Origin: a virus
Length of the DNA: 52,972 bases
IMG/VR virus record: IMGVR_UViG_3300013014_000039
Location: 1 to 52,972 of that record
Direction: 5' to 3' (one strand)
Shown here: piece after piece, positions 27,411-35,282 of the stretch
How positions within the stretch are numbered: position 1 is the first letter of the stretch
Layout: each line of letters opens with the position of its first letter
Program-made: the position numbers and the translations under genes
The notes under the pieces: model-generated
Database searches by the model: none
What the model saw: only the letters and a program-made list of their open reading frames with translations
Told to the model about the DNA's origin: nothing

Positions 27411-27744
27411 GCTCACCTCCCTTCATCTCTTGTAGAGTTGAGTTGTCTAGTACTAGTATGTATACAGAATCAGATACGCGCCAGCCAGTCTCGTTGAGAC
27501 GCGCATCTTGATTGTTGATATAAACATCTATGGGTGTTACCTCCCAAGGTTGTCTATCGTTGAACGGTATTGTGTGAATCATTGAGAACAATGCTTTTAC
27601 CCTGTCAGGCAATGTGTCCTTGGTGTAGTAGCGATACTCACCCTTGCCTACACAAATGCAATACTCGTCACCTTCTATGAACATAGGAACGCGCAGACTA
27701 TCAAACAGATAACTGTGCATCATGGGTACATAGTTTTCATTCAT
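27388..27744 (-). CDS. Hypothetical protein, 118 residues
   Basis: An unknown protein of mixed alpha/beta character (YCICVGKGEYRYYTKDTLPD, then VYINNQDARLNETGW). No motif is recognised. The start overlaps the upstream gene and the end overlaps the VRR-NUC gene, so it belongs to the same transcript. Confidence 0.55.
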   Translation of the reverse strand: MNENYVPMMHSYLFDSLRVPMFIEGDEYCICVGKGEYRYYTKDTLPDRVKALFSMIHTIPFNDRQPWEVTPIDVYINNQDARLNETGWRVSDSVYILVLDNSTLQEMKGGEHDTRRQS

Positions 27745-28675
27745 GGTGCTTGGGGATTAGTGCAAACAATTCTCTGTAATTGTTGTAGCCTTGAGCCACA
27801 TCAATCTCATGATGGAAGTGGTCATTGCGTTGCATACTCAGTTCGTTGTCTTTATCAGGTCTACCTTTACCATCAAGGTATGTTCTGATAATCATTGCAT
27901 CAGCCGCGACTGAAGTATCAGCAAGAGTTGAATAGCGTTTCACACCACCATGAATCGTTACTTCATCTTTGTCTAAATCGAATGAAGCCTCACCAATTAG
28001 ATAATAAGTCTTGGTGTACTTTAGATTGTGGTTGTCACTCATAACACCTATGAAGGTTGCGCCCTTGGCGAACCTTTCTTTATGAGACTCTAATTGTTTT
28101 ACAGCGTTTAACTTATTCACGTACTTGTTGTAACAGGCTTTGAGGGATTCGATATTACTATCAATTATGTCCTTGTCAATACCCAAAACTACCTTAGTTG
28201 CTATCAAAGCCAATGAATCATCTATCTCGAAATGGTCATGTCCATAGCGTTCTCCTATCGACCTGAAAGCGGAACGAATACCCGCCTTGTATGTATTAGA
28301 CAATCCTTCCTCAGTTGGTATCTCACCATGCTTACGAATGTTCGCAATCAGGGTAGCAATCTTCTTAGAGTCCCTCGTATCTGCGGAACTATTCGCGCTA
28401 CCTTTTTGTTTGGACACTAATGGATTAGAGTAGAAGTAAATCGTATCTCCATTGCCTGTGCGTGAAGACCATATGTAACCCGCATTGAGATGGTTCTCCG
28501 CAGTCACTAGATGAACTTCTAGTTTATTGTTTGCTATGTCCATCACCTTCAGATTAAAAGACGAACACACCTCTACTAGAAGTTTGTTTCTCTCTCTCAT
28601 ATCATTAGAGGATTCATCAGCAAGAATATTATGCACATCAGGATTGATGCAGATAGGTGATATAAAGTTTTGCAT
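27737..28675 (-). CDS. Hypothetical protein of the MoxR/VWA operon, 312 residues
   Basis: A 312-residue protein without a motif I recognise. It contains beta-rich stretches (GYIWSSRTGNGDTIYFYS; KTYYLIGEASFDLDKDEVTI) and a helical middle. GGAGAAAGC precedes the ATG. It lies downstream of another unknown gene and the VWA/AAA+ genes, all in the same orientation with small gaps or overlaps, so it may work with them. Confidence 0.55.
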   Translation of the reverse strand: MQNFISPICINPDVHNILADESSNDMRERNKLLVEVCSSFNLKVMDIANNKLEVHLVTAENHLNAGYIWSSRTGNGDTIYFYSNPLVSKQKGSANSSADTRDSKKIATLIANIRKHGEIPTEEGLSNTYKAGIRSAFRSIGERYGHDHFEIDDSLALIATKVVLGIDKDIIDSNIESLKACYNKYVNKLNAVKQLESHKERFAKGATFIGVMSDNHNLKYTKTYYLIGEASFDLDKDEVTIHGGVKRYSTLADTSVAADAMIIRTYLDGKGRPDKDNELSMQRNDHFHHEIDVAQGYNNYRELFALIPKHHE

Positions 28676-28698
28676 TTCGCTTTCTCCAGTTGGTTAAT

Positions 28699-29730
28699 TT
28701 ACAGACGAACTACAGGCACGCCATCGGACTTGATGATGTACCCCCACTTGCTCTTAGGAAGGACTGTTCCTGCCTTGAGTTCTTTCAGATTAAAAGCATT
28801 GAATGCTTTGATTATTGATGGTTTAAACACATCGCTCAACGCTTGTTTTAGATGAATATTGAATAACTCTACCTCTCGTTCAGGAGAATGGCTACTACCC
28901 CAATACCCACCGAGATGAGGTCGCGTTTCATGGAATGCTGAATAGATAACATGATGCACATTGTTAGCAAGCATGAAGAGAACTGCGGCATCTACCAGTC
29001 GGTGAGACTGAACTAGTCTTTCAAAGTTAGCCATTGCTGTTTCAGGATTCTTTCTATCAAAGGTTTTATCATTAACTAGGTCTTTGATTGTCTCCATGAT
29101 GCCTTCCTTGCTCATTGCACCAGTCATCACAGGGGCAACTTTCAAGAACTCATCATACTTACCAAGTGCTTCTTGCGCTAGTTTGCGATTCACCCTCCGC
29201 TGAAACGTTGTGTAAGGAGTTACTGTCTCTCCCATTACTTTCTTAGCGCGGTCAAGATGAAGTCTCATGCCTTTGAAGATTGGGTGCATATGCCCCGCGT
29301 TGTTCCATGCAATCGTGCCACCTCTTGCACCGCACGACTGAAACCAGTAACCGAACGCTTCACTCATATAGGTCGAGTCACCTTGCCCAAGATGCTGACG
29401 AATCTCAAATGTATTGTCAGGATACACAGTAGCAAGATGTGCGTGGTCAACCCATTTAATCATTGACTCTTTGTCCCACCCCTCCTTGAAGTTGCCACTC
29501 TCTACAACATCTACTGTCTCACGGTTCTTGTAGTAGATAGAGAACGAACCATCCTTGTTAGCGCGGAAGTGTCTGCGTGAATACTCACGCCACCCCATCG
29601 GGTAAGCATTACTTAGCCCACCGCGATAAGGCTTGATGGTCTTGGTGCGCTCAACCATCTTGTCATAGGTGAGTCCACCCGCCCACACTTGACGTACATC
29701 ATTGAAGATGTTGCCGAATCCGTAAGTCAT
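28699..29730 (-). CDS. Hypothetical protein of the MoxR/VWA operon, 343 residues
   Basis: A 343-residue protein rich in histidine and aromatic residues (YWFQSCGARGGTIAWNNAGH; NNVHHVIYSAFHETRPHLGG). No known domain is recognised. It overlaps the preceding small membrane protein gene. Its place beside an AAA+ ATPase and a VWA-metallopeptidase-like protein makes it a candidate substrate or partner of that complex (inference). Confidence 0.55.
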   Translation of the reverse strand: MTYGFGNIFNDVRQVWAGGLTYDKMVERTKTIKPYRGGLSNAYPMGWREYSRRHFRANKDGSFSIYYKNRETVDVVESGNFKEGWDKESMIKWVDHAHLATVYPDNTFEIRQHLGQGDSTYMSEAFGYWFQSCGARGGTIAWNNAGHMHPIFKGMRLHLDRAKKVMGETVTPYTTFQRRVNRKLAQEALGKYDEFLKVAPVMTGAMSKEGIMETIKDLVNDKTFDRKNPETAMANFERLVQSHRLVDAAVLFMLANNVHHVIYSAFHETRPHLGGYWGSSHSPEREVELFNIHLKQALSDVFKPSIIKAFNAFNLKELKAGTVLPKSKWGYIIKSDGVPVVRL

Positions 29731-29927
29731 ATGATGCCTTCCCTTCTTGCTTGGTCTAATGCTGTGTCTGCTGTTTCAAATACTTTCTCGCGCATCTCTT
29801 TGTCATTCAACAACACAGAGATAAACTTGTGATGAGAGCGTGATTCCTCACGGTACTTCAATGAGAACGCAAGTCCTATAACAGATGTACAGAACAAGAA
29901 CAATTCGAGATATGTATATTCAACCAT
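29727..29927 (-). CDS. Small membrane-anchored protein
   Basis: A 66-residue protein with one N-terminal membrane helix (LELFLFCTSVIGLAFSL) and a charged cytoplasmic tail. The ATG immediately follows the stop of the VWA gene (TAAATG). Function unknown. It may anchor the AAA+/VWA system at the membrane. Confidence 0.55.
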   Translation of the reverse strand: MVEYTYLELFLFCTSVIGLAFSLKYREESRSHHKFISVLLNDKEMREKVFETADTALDQARREGII

Positions 29928-31160
29928 TTAGTTCACCATTACTTTCTTCCCTGTTGGGGGAGTCCAATCTTTGTTACAAGTTACCAACCATAGAGTTGGC
30001 ATCGATATGTCCCACTTGACATCGTGTTCCAAGTAGCCGTCTGTGAAGATGACCACACACTCTGCCTTGAGATTCTTTTTATTTATATGTTCACTAACAC
30101 ATGAAACCCTAGTTCCGCCACCACCCATCGGTTTCAATAGAGAACCTATCTCCTGATACTGTGCGGGTTCAAACACTTGCTCACCATGTACCTTGGTGTC
30201 CCACCACAGAACTCGAATCTTCTCAGGGCATACTGCTTCCGCACCCTTGACAATCTCTGCCGCGAATTCGTTTATCTGTTGCTGTGAGATAGAGCCTGAT
30301 GTGTCGATGCCGTAGATGACCTCGCCGATAGTCTCTGTCTCCGCAGATGGGATGTACAAATCACTGGGCAGTAATCTTCTGTTGAACTTACGCCATGTGT
30401 ATTCATCCTTACCGCGAGCGAACGATGAGACATACTCTGCGAACTCTTTCTTCCAATCAACATCACCTTCGAGCATCTCTGTGATGGCTCTTGGCAAGTC
30501 AATGCCTAAGCGACCAGCGAGGATTGCGCCTTCTCGTATTGCTCTATCTATACGCTCGTTGATATCCTTGGCTTGCTCTGCATCCATCTTGCCAAAGTCA
30601 TGCTCATCGAATGAGTACTCATCACCCTCACCGTCGTTATCTTGCTGTTCACCACCCCCTGAACCTTTAGATGGTTCACCTTTCTTCTTAGGTTTGTATC
30701 CGCTACCACCACCCTTACACTCTTCCTTGAGTAAGCGATACACCTCACGCATATTCATGTTGTGAAAGCGTTCCTCGTAACACCCACCCGCAGGTAGTTT
30801 TACAAGGTTGGGGTCTTCCTTACTTATCTCCATGATGATGTCATTGACCACCATGTCAGCCGCGACATTGGCTAGTTTTGCATTCTCTACCCATAGGTCA
30901 CGGTTAAGTATCCCCTGACGCAGACCGATGTGTAAGTTCTCATGCAAGACAAGACCCGCCACCTCTGCATCTTCCTTGCAGACACCTGTGAGGAATGCTC
31001 TGCCATAGACTTTGTTCACACCATCTGTGTATGCGGTAAGTCCTTCCTTATCGCTCACTTCAGATGTACCCATCATCATCACCCCGCCCCACCATACGGT
31101 GTGCTTAGACTTCATTAGCGCAATGTGCGCCTTCTTAACACGCTGTTCTTGAGTCAACAT
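29928..31160 (-). CDS. VWA-domain protein with HExxH metallopeptidase-like region (CobT/DUF2201-like)
   Basis: A 410-residue protein. The N-terminal part has HENLH at 73-77 followed by NVAADMVVNDII, the arrangement of putative metallopeptidases joined to VWA domains. A charged, glycine-rich linker covers about 148-190. The C-terminal VWA domain has a MIDAS motif DTSGS (286-290), T350 in GGGGTR and D374 in FTDGY. Such proteins usually partner a MoxR/CobS-like AAA+ ATPase, which is encoded two genes upstream. The pair may remodel, insert metal into, or cleave a target protein. Confidence 0.75.
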   Translation of the reverse strand: MLTQEQRVKKAHIALMKSKHTVWWGGVMMMGTSEVSDKEGLTAYTDGVNKVYGRAFLTGVCKEDAEVAGLVLHENLHIGLRQGILNRDLWVENAKLANVAADMVVNDIIMEISKEDPNLVKLPAGGCYEERFHNMNMREVYRLLKEECKGGGSGYKPKKKGEPSKGSGGGEQQDNDGEGDEYSFDEHDFGKMDAEQAKDINERIDRAIREGAILAGRLGIDLPRAITEMLEGDVDWKKEFAEYVSSFARGKDEYTWRKFNRRLLPSDLYIPSAETETIGEVIYGIDTSGSISQQQINEFAAEIVKGAEAVCPEKIRVLWWDTKVHGEQVFEPAQYQEIGSLLKPMGGGGTRVSCVSEHINKKNLKAECVVIFTDGYLEHDVKWDISMPTLWLVTCNKDWTPPTGKKVMVN

Positions 31161-31410
31161 TTTGTTGTTCCTTTCTGTTTAAGATTTCCGCTTCCACTTC
31201 CTTACTTACATTTCCATACAAGTGATACTCATATGTAACCGAACTACTGTCACCTTTCTCAACGATTGGCAGTAAGTTACCTCCTGACAAAGTTGGATTT
31301 ATATCTGCCACATTGAATGACAAATCCATAATCGCTCCCGCGAGGTTTTCTTTCCAATCAACATCGTCACCCGCCACGGTGACGGTGATATTTATAGTTA
31401 CTGTGTGCAT
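31135..31410 (-). CDS. Hypothetical protein, 91 residues
   Basis: A small protein starting with a regular beta-strand pattern (MHTVTINITVTVAGDDVDW) and ending in a charged helix. AAGGA precedes the ATG. It sits between the AAA+ ATPase and VWA genes and overlaps the latter by 26 bases, so it is probably an accessory part of that system. Confidence 0.55.
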   Translation of the reverse strand: MHTVTINITVTVAGDDVDWKENLAGAIMDLSFNVADINPTLSGGNLLPIVEKGDSSSVTYEYHLYGNVSKEVEAEILNRKEQQNVDSRTAC

Positions 31411-31419
31411 ATTGTTTCC

Positions 31420-32523
31420 TTACATAATCATGTGGTTGTCGGTTGCCCACTTGCTAATCTCTGTGTTGTATCGGGCAATCTTTGGCTTGTTGCGGAATAT
31501 CATGGTGAAGAAGATTGATTGAATCTCGCTCGACTTCATACGATTCACGAACTGCATATACTTGTTCAGGTCATCGTGAGATGCTAATGTGTCGACCGCC
31601 TCAAGAATCATCATGACTTGGGTTGCCACATCTTCAGGAACTTTTACAGTTGTTGGATTAGCAAGTACGTCGTTGAACTTAATCATGCTCTTCTCAACAG
31701 ATATAAATGTCGCTATGGATTTCGCGGCACTCTCACCAACCGTACCCGCCAGAGCCACAGTCAATGCGTTCTCTGTGTACTTGTCTCGCTTATCCACGAT
31801 GGGAGATGCTTTCGCCAATGAGCGAGGAGACACAAAGGACTTGGCAGTTGACGATGGTTTGAAGATGTATGGGTTATCGTTTTGGTCAGCATCTAAGTAA
31901 GACTTGAATGCCTTCGGTGTCATCGCAGCCCATGCTCTCAGTGGTCTAGAGATGTTGTTCTTGGTAGCCCACTGCAACCACTCGTCATGCGTAGGTTTCT
32001 GCATATTCACAATGGTGATGCGGTTTGCCACATGACCCGCGAACGAGTCACCCACACCATCAGTTGCGTTGTTACTTGTAATGAAGATGTGTGAGCCTTC
32101 GGGTAGCGGTTCATCGCCCACCGTCTTCTCAAGCATCAATCGGGTATAGATAATCTGCATGAGTTTGGGAGACTTGAACGCTTCGTCAAGCATGATGTAC
32201 TTAGGCTTGCCACTTCCCATCTTGAAGAGAGATGCGACATAGTATTCAAGTGTCTTCGTTGCATGGTTGGGGATAGATGCCGCGACATCCATCATGTCTT
32301 TCACGGGGCAATCGACATAGATGTAGTCATACTTGTCAGTAGGGAAGTCATCGCCCACCTTACGCCATTGGTCACCGTTGTCTTCAGCAAGCATCGCTAG
32401 AAGTGATGACTTGCCGACCCCAGGTTCAGAGATGACTGCAATAGTATTTGTATCGCCAATCTCTCGGATGAGGTCTTTGACCTCGTTGATAGATGCTGTC
32501 AAGGAAAAGTTGATTTTGCTCAT
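31420..32523 (-). CDS. MoxR/CobS-like AAA+ ATPase
   Basis: A 367-residue AAA+ protein. Walker A is EPGVGKSS (33-40), Walker B YIMLDE (109-114), and the sensor-1 asparagine lies in HIFITSNNATDG (about 145-155), followed by GHVANRITIVNM. The C-terminal helices (FVSPRSLAKASPIVDK) fit the lid domain. Members of this group work with VWA-domain partners to remodel proteins or insert metals. Phage copies are often labelled CobS-like. The VWA partner is encoded downstream and a DUF3150-like protein upstream. It is probably an early-expressed host-modifying or assembly factor. Confidence 0.8.
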   Translation of the reverse strand: MSKINFSLTASINEVKDLIREIGDTNTIAVISEPGVGKSSLLAMLAEDNGDQWRKVGDDFPTDKYDYIYVDCPVKDMMDVAASIPNHATKTLEYYVASLFKMGSGKPKYIMLDEAFKSPKLMQIIYTRLMLEKTVGDEPLPEGSHIFITSNNATDGVGDSFAGHVANRITIVNMQKPTHDEWLQWATKNNISRPLRAWAAMTPKAFKSYLDADQNDNPYIFKPSSTAKSFVSPRSLAKASPIVDKRDKYTENALTVALAGTVGESAAKSIATFISVEKSMIKFNDVLANPTTVKVPEDVATQVMMILEAVDTLASHDDLNKYMQFVNRMKSSEIQSIFFTMIFRNKPKIARYNTEISKWATDNHMIM

Positions 32524-32549
32524 ATACGCTTTCAGGGGTTAGTGAATGA

Positions 32550-33458
32550 TTAGTTAAGGGTTAGGGGTTTGAACTTGTTCAGCATATCGTCTACACCGTG
32601 TTTAACAGTTGAACGAACATACGAACTCTCGCGTAAGTCTTCGAGTGTGACACCCGACAGCGCTTCCTCCAGTTGCGCTCTAGCAGACTCAAGATGTTGA
32701 TTATTTGTCAAGTTAAAGTGTTTCAATGTCTCGCAAATGTCCCGCGCTTGGCTGATGGTTGTCTCGTATACCTTCTTGCGCTTGACCTTGCCGTCTTCGT
32801 CAGCAGTGACCTCTGTACAAGCATTGCTGATGCGGGAAGCGATTTCCACCAGTCGCTCAGATGCATCTTCCATCGAACGATTCACAATCTCTTCAATTTG
32901 GTTGTTGTAATGTTGTTCCAAGTCATCTGCGATAGCCGTAGCAATGCCACCCGAACGGAAGTCGTTCTCAGGTACTTTGGTTACGAATAGTTTCAAGCGA
33001 AAGCGACGACGGATATCTTCGACTTCAGGGTACTCTGAACGATTAAACATATCGCCTTGCTTGAACGCGGAGTCACTCACGATGGTAGGGTACTTGTCTA
33101 TGAAGTTGTCCAATAACTTGTTGAACTCAACCTCATGCGCTGACCACTCCTTCATGAATTTCTCGATGCTGAATGTTGGTAGCAATCTAACCGAACCCGC
33201 CCAGTCGTAGGTGCAACGCTGAAGCCAGTTATAGACGGTCTGCCGATAGTTGAGCAATGCTTTGTGGTCAGGCGAGTTAGACAATAAGTTCTTGGTGAAC
33301 TTGCCTGCCTCAGTAGATGCGTTCTTAGAAGAAGTCACCTCGTTGCTGATTTGTTTGTCTTGCTTGGTCGCAGTCCACACATTGACCTCCACTGTTACAA
33401 GTTGCGCAGAACTTGCGAGTGATATGAGGTGATTAGGTTTTTGGATTTCAAAGTTCAT
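32550..33458 (-). CDS. DUF3150-like protein
   Basis: A 302-residue, mostly helical protein. The N-terminus (LVTVEVNVWTATKQDKQIS) and the helical remainder resemble DUF3150 proteins encoded next to phage MoxR-type ATPases (recalled). No catalytic motif is seen. The start codon abuts a TTTCA-N8-TGAAT element at 33458-33475. It lies directly upstream of the ATPase with a 26-base gap, so a structural partner of the ATPase/VWA complex is a reasonable guess. Confidence 0.6.
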   Translation of the reverse strand: MNFEIQKPNHLISLASSAQLVTVEVNVWTATKQDKQISNEVTSSKNASTEAGKFTKNLLSNSPDHKALLNYRQTVYNWLQRCTYDWAGSVRLLPTFSIEKFMKEWSAHEVEFNKLLDNFIDKYPTIVSDSAFKQGDMFNRSEYPEVEDIRRRFRLKLFVTKVPENDFRSGGIATAIADDLEQHYNNQIEEIVNRSMEDASERLVEIASRISNACTEVTADEDGKVKRKKVYETTISQARDICETLKHFNLTNNQHLESARAQLEEALSGVTLEDLRESSYVRSTVKHGVDDMLNKFKPLTLN

Positions 33459-33475
33459 TTCAGTATCCTGTGAAT
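33458..33475 (-). promoter_or_regulatory. TTTCA-N8-TGAAT dyad element (imperfect copy)
   Basis: TTTCA, 8 bases, TGAAT on the plus strand, touching the start codon of the DUF3150-like gene. This is a near match to the repeated dyad at 33943, 34722, 35130, 35745, 36577 and 37453. Confidence 0.4.
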
Positions 33476-33481
33476 GGTTGA

Positions 33482-33694
33482 TTAGCGGAAGAGTCCGCCC
33501 TTGTTGTTAATTCCCTTGAGGTCATCAAGGTTCGTAATGAGCATATAGTTGCTCTTGTGCATGGGCGCAATGGTGCGCACACGCGACCGCGCATCTTCCT
33601 CACCGCATAGCAGACAGATGGGGTAACCCGCCTTGGCACGCTTTGCTGAGAAGATGTCACCACACCGTGAACAGATAGGTCTGAGTTTAGACAT
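33482..33694 (-). CDS. Zinc-ribbon small protein, conserved in phages
   Basis: A 70-residue protein with C8, C11, C27 and C30 (CSRCGDIF; CLLCGEE) forming a zinc ribbon, followed by a conserved tail MHKSNYMLITNLDDLKGINN. I recall this tail from many tailed phages, but no function is proven. It lies between two small early genes. The initiation site is weak, so it may depend on coupling to the preceding gene. Confidence 0.7.
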   Translation of the reverse strand: MSKLRPICSRCGDIFSAKRAKAGYPICLLCGEEDARSRVRTIAPMHKSNYMLITNLDDLKGINNKGGLFR

Positions 33695-33699
33695 AACTA

Positions 33700-33924
33700 T
33701 TACAGAGTATGGAAGTTGATATCCATCTCACGAATGCGATAGACATGATGCTCGTCGAGTTCATCATCTGCCTGTTGACAGAGACGCATCTCATACTCGG
33801 CTGTGTCCTTGCTTGCGTAGGCTTCGATAGACTTGCCATCGACTACGAGCAGATACACCTTGGGAGTGATGTTTATTACAGACAGCCCCTCAATGGCGGA
33901 CTGATACGCTGACTTCATTTTCAT
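33700..33924 (-). CDS. Hypothetical early protein, 74 residues
   Basis: A short protein (MKMKSAYQSAIEGLSVINIT) with a beta-rich core and an acidic end. I chose the ATG at 33924 because AAGGA lies just upstream; the longer frame runs into the leader. It is the first gene behind the promoter at 34023-34051 and probably opens the operon that continues through the DUF3150-like, AAA+ and VWA genes. Confidence 0.55.
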   Translation of the reverse strand: MKMKSAYQSAIEGLSVINITPKVYLLVVDGKSIEAYASKDTAEYEMRLCQQADDELDEHHVYRIREMDINFHTL

Positions 33925-33942
33925 ACGCTTTCCTTTGGTTGA

Positions 33943-33965
33943 TTTCATTACCCTGTGAAACGCTA
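33943..33965 (-). promoter_or_regulatory. TTTCA-N8-TGAAACGCTA dyad element
   Basis: TTTCA (33943-33947), 8 bases, TGAAA (33956-33960), then CGCTA. It lies in the leader of the 74-residue gene, 19 bases before its start. It could be an operator or an RNA hairpin controlling translation. Confidence 0.55.
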
Positions 33966-33985
33966 GATAGCATCTCACCCCACTA

Positions 33986-34015
33986 GAGTCTGTTGAACAG
34001 TTCCAATCCCGACTC
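33986..34015 (-). other. 5'-terminal leader hairpin
   Basis: GAGTC / GACTC stem whose first base lies 7 bases after the -10 box of the promoter at 34023, so the transcript should begin with it. The same leader start (GAGTCGGGA) occurs at 35163-35184. Confidence 0.5.
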
Positions 34016-34022
34016 AGAATAC

Positions 34023-34051
34023 ATTGTATCATAACTTTACATTTAAGTCAA
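34023..34051 (-). promoter_or_regulatory. Sigma-70-like promoter for the MoxR/VWA operon
   Basis: On the minus strand TTGACT (34046-34051), a 17-base AT-rich spacer and TACAAT (34023-34028). Each box matches consensus at five of six positions. The expected start is near 34015, at the base of a hairpin. Confidence 0.75.
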
Positions 34052-34086
34052 CTACATATGTAACTTTTTTACATGAGGGGTTACCC

Positions 34087-34281
34087 CTAGTCCCCATGCT
34101 TTGAGATTGGCTCGAACTTCTCGGCAGTCCATGCATGGTCTACGCTCTCAGTCACGATGTAGCCTTGGCTCTTGGCTAACTCCTCAAGTGCGGGCAGACA
34201 CACCATGTATGTTGCTTCTTCGTCAAACTGTGCCACCGCGTGCGCACCCGCCTTCGCTTCGAAATAGACTGTAACTTTCAT
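34087..34281 (-). CDS. Hypothetical early protein, 64 residues
   Basis: A small protein (MKVTVYFEAKAGAHAVAQFD) with an alternating beta start and a helical middle. AGAGG precedes the ATG at 34281, and an upstream extension of the frame lacks a ribosome site. No function is recognised. The sequence AGGGGTAACCCCT around its stop could form a small hairpin. The 120 bases upstream of its start show no other gene. Confidence 0.5.
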   Translation of the reverse strand: MKVTVYFEAKAGAHAVAQFDEEATYMVCLPALEELAKSQGYIVTESVDHAWTAEKFEPISKHGD

Positions 34282-34401
34282 TTCATACCTCTCTGAAGTT
34301 TTAATATCCGCACCCAGTCGATGCGGGACAAGAACCACCTGAACAATGGGACAGAACAGTCTTGGCATAAGACGTTCGGGTTGTCTCCCTTAGATTGCAT
34401 T

Positions 34402-34695
34402 TCACAGCCCCCTGACATCATTGTTAATGCAGTACTCCATGAACTCAGAGAAGTCTGAGAACTTGTTCTTGCGTGTCTCGTCGTGGAAGTCGGACTCTTG
34501 CAAGACTGGCAGTTTCAATGCCTTGCCCATCATGTCCAAGACATTCTGCACATCTTCTAATGATTCGCTACCCACAGACACATCGCTATGCCCTTCGGGT
34601 TTCCTGTTCTCGTCGTAGTACACCTCGCGTACACAGTACCAATCCTCACCGCCATTCTCAGACCTGAGATTCACAATTCGATAGTTCCAAAACAT
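34402..34695 (-). CDS. Conserved small early phage protein, 97 residues
   Basis: A protein beginning MFWNYRIVNLRSENGGEDWY and continuing with a CVREVYYDENRKPEGHS-type beta pattern. This N-terminus is common among small phage and prophage proteins of unknown role (recalled). AAAGGAA precedes the ATG. A perfect 10-bp hairpin of the dyad family lies 22 bases upstream. Confidence 0.6.
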   Translation of the reverse strand: MFWNYRIVNLRSENGGEDWYCVREVYYDENRKPEGHSDVSVGSESLEDVQNVLDMMGKALKLPVLQESDFHDETRKNKFSDFSEFMEYCINNDVRGL

Positions 34696-34716
34696 ATTGA
34701 TTCCTTTGAAGTTGAA

Positions 34717-34744
34717 TAGCGTTTCACGGTGTCATGAAACGCTA
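34717..34744 (-). promoter_or_regulatory. Perfect TAGCGTTTCA-N8-TGAAACGCTA hairpin/operator
   Basis: A perfect 10-bp inverted repeat with an 8-base centre between two early genes, and the most symmetric member of the dyad family. No sigma-70 boxes are seen next to it, so here it more likely acts as RNA structure or operator than as promoter. Confidence 0.6.
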
Positions 34745-34766
34745 CTTGCTGTATTGATTGTTTAGA

Positions 34767-35108
34767 TTAAAGTGTGTTGTAGCCAGTGCAGAACTCGAAC
34801 AGTTCCACCTCGCTAGTTGGCTCGACGATAGTCAGTCCCTCGAACTCGTCGTCAATGTCGTTGAACTCGTCATAGCCGTAATCTCTTGCTAAGAACTCCA
34901 AGTTCTGATTGTGATAGTCATCTGTGCGAAAGTCTGTGCGCAGATAATGGTCGACACCCTGATGCGTATTGCATACTGCCTTCGGGGTTGTAACGCGCAA
35001 TGCTTTGCGCATTGGGCGGGGCAGATATTGATATGGTCGGTCAAGTACTTTTGGTTGTCGTACTATGACCCGTGTTGTGTTGATGTTATAGACGAAAGAT
35101 GTTTTCAT
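34767..35108 (-). CDS. Hypothetical early protein, 113 residues
   Basis: A protein with a basic first half (MKTSFVYNINTTRVIVRQPK, then YLPRPMRKALRV) and an acidic second half (FNDIDDEFEGLTIVEPTSE). The ATG at 35108 has GGAGAG upstream. The longer frame would begin inside the regulatory dyad. It is the first gene after the promoter at 35192-35220. Function unknown; the charge split suggests a protein-binding role. Confidence 0.55.
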   Translation of the reverse strand: MKTSFVYNINTTRVIVRQPKVLDRPYQYLPRPMRKALRVTTPKAVCNTHQGVDHYLRTDFRTDDYHNQNLEFLARDYGYDEFNDIDDEFEGLTIVEPTSEVELFEFCTGYNTL

Positions 35109-35129
35109 TACGCTCTCCATTGATTGAAA

Positions 35130-35147
35130 TTTCATGACCCCGTGAAA
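35130..35147 (-). promoter_or_regulatory. TTTCA-N8-TGAAA dyad element
   Basis: TTTCA (35130-35134), spacer TGACCCCG, TGAAA (35143-35147). It lies in the leader, 22 bases before the start of the 113-residue gene. The same spacer is found in the copy at 35745. Confidence 0.55.
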
Positions 35148-35162
35148 TGTTATTTAGCGGGT

Positions 35163-35184
35163 GAGTCAGGCTACCTCCCGACTC
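35163..35184 (-). other. 5'-terminal leader hairpin
   Basis: GAGTC / GACTC stem (6 bp with flanking T-A) and a 12-base loop, starting 7 bases after the -10 box of the promoter at 35192. Confidence 0.5.
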
Positions 35185-35191
35185 AATTCAG

Positions 35192-35220
35192 ATTTTACCA
35201 CAGTTACTTGTTTAATACAA
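35192..35220 (-). promoter_or_regulatory. Sigma-70-like early promoter
   Basis: TTGTAT (35215-35220), 17 bases, TAAAAT (35192-35197) on the minus strand. The -35 equals that of the promoter at 36546-36574. It would drive the 113-residue gene and its followers. Confidence 0.6.
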
Positions 35221-35282
35221 GTCTTTATACAACTTTTTTATATCGCTCTGGCGGGTGTGATTTGGTTATTTGTAAAGTGGTG

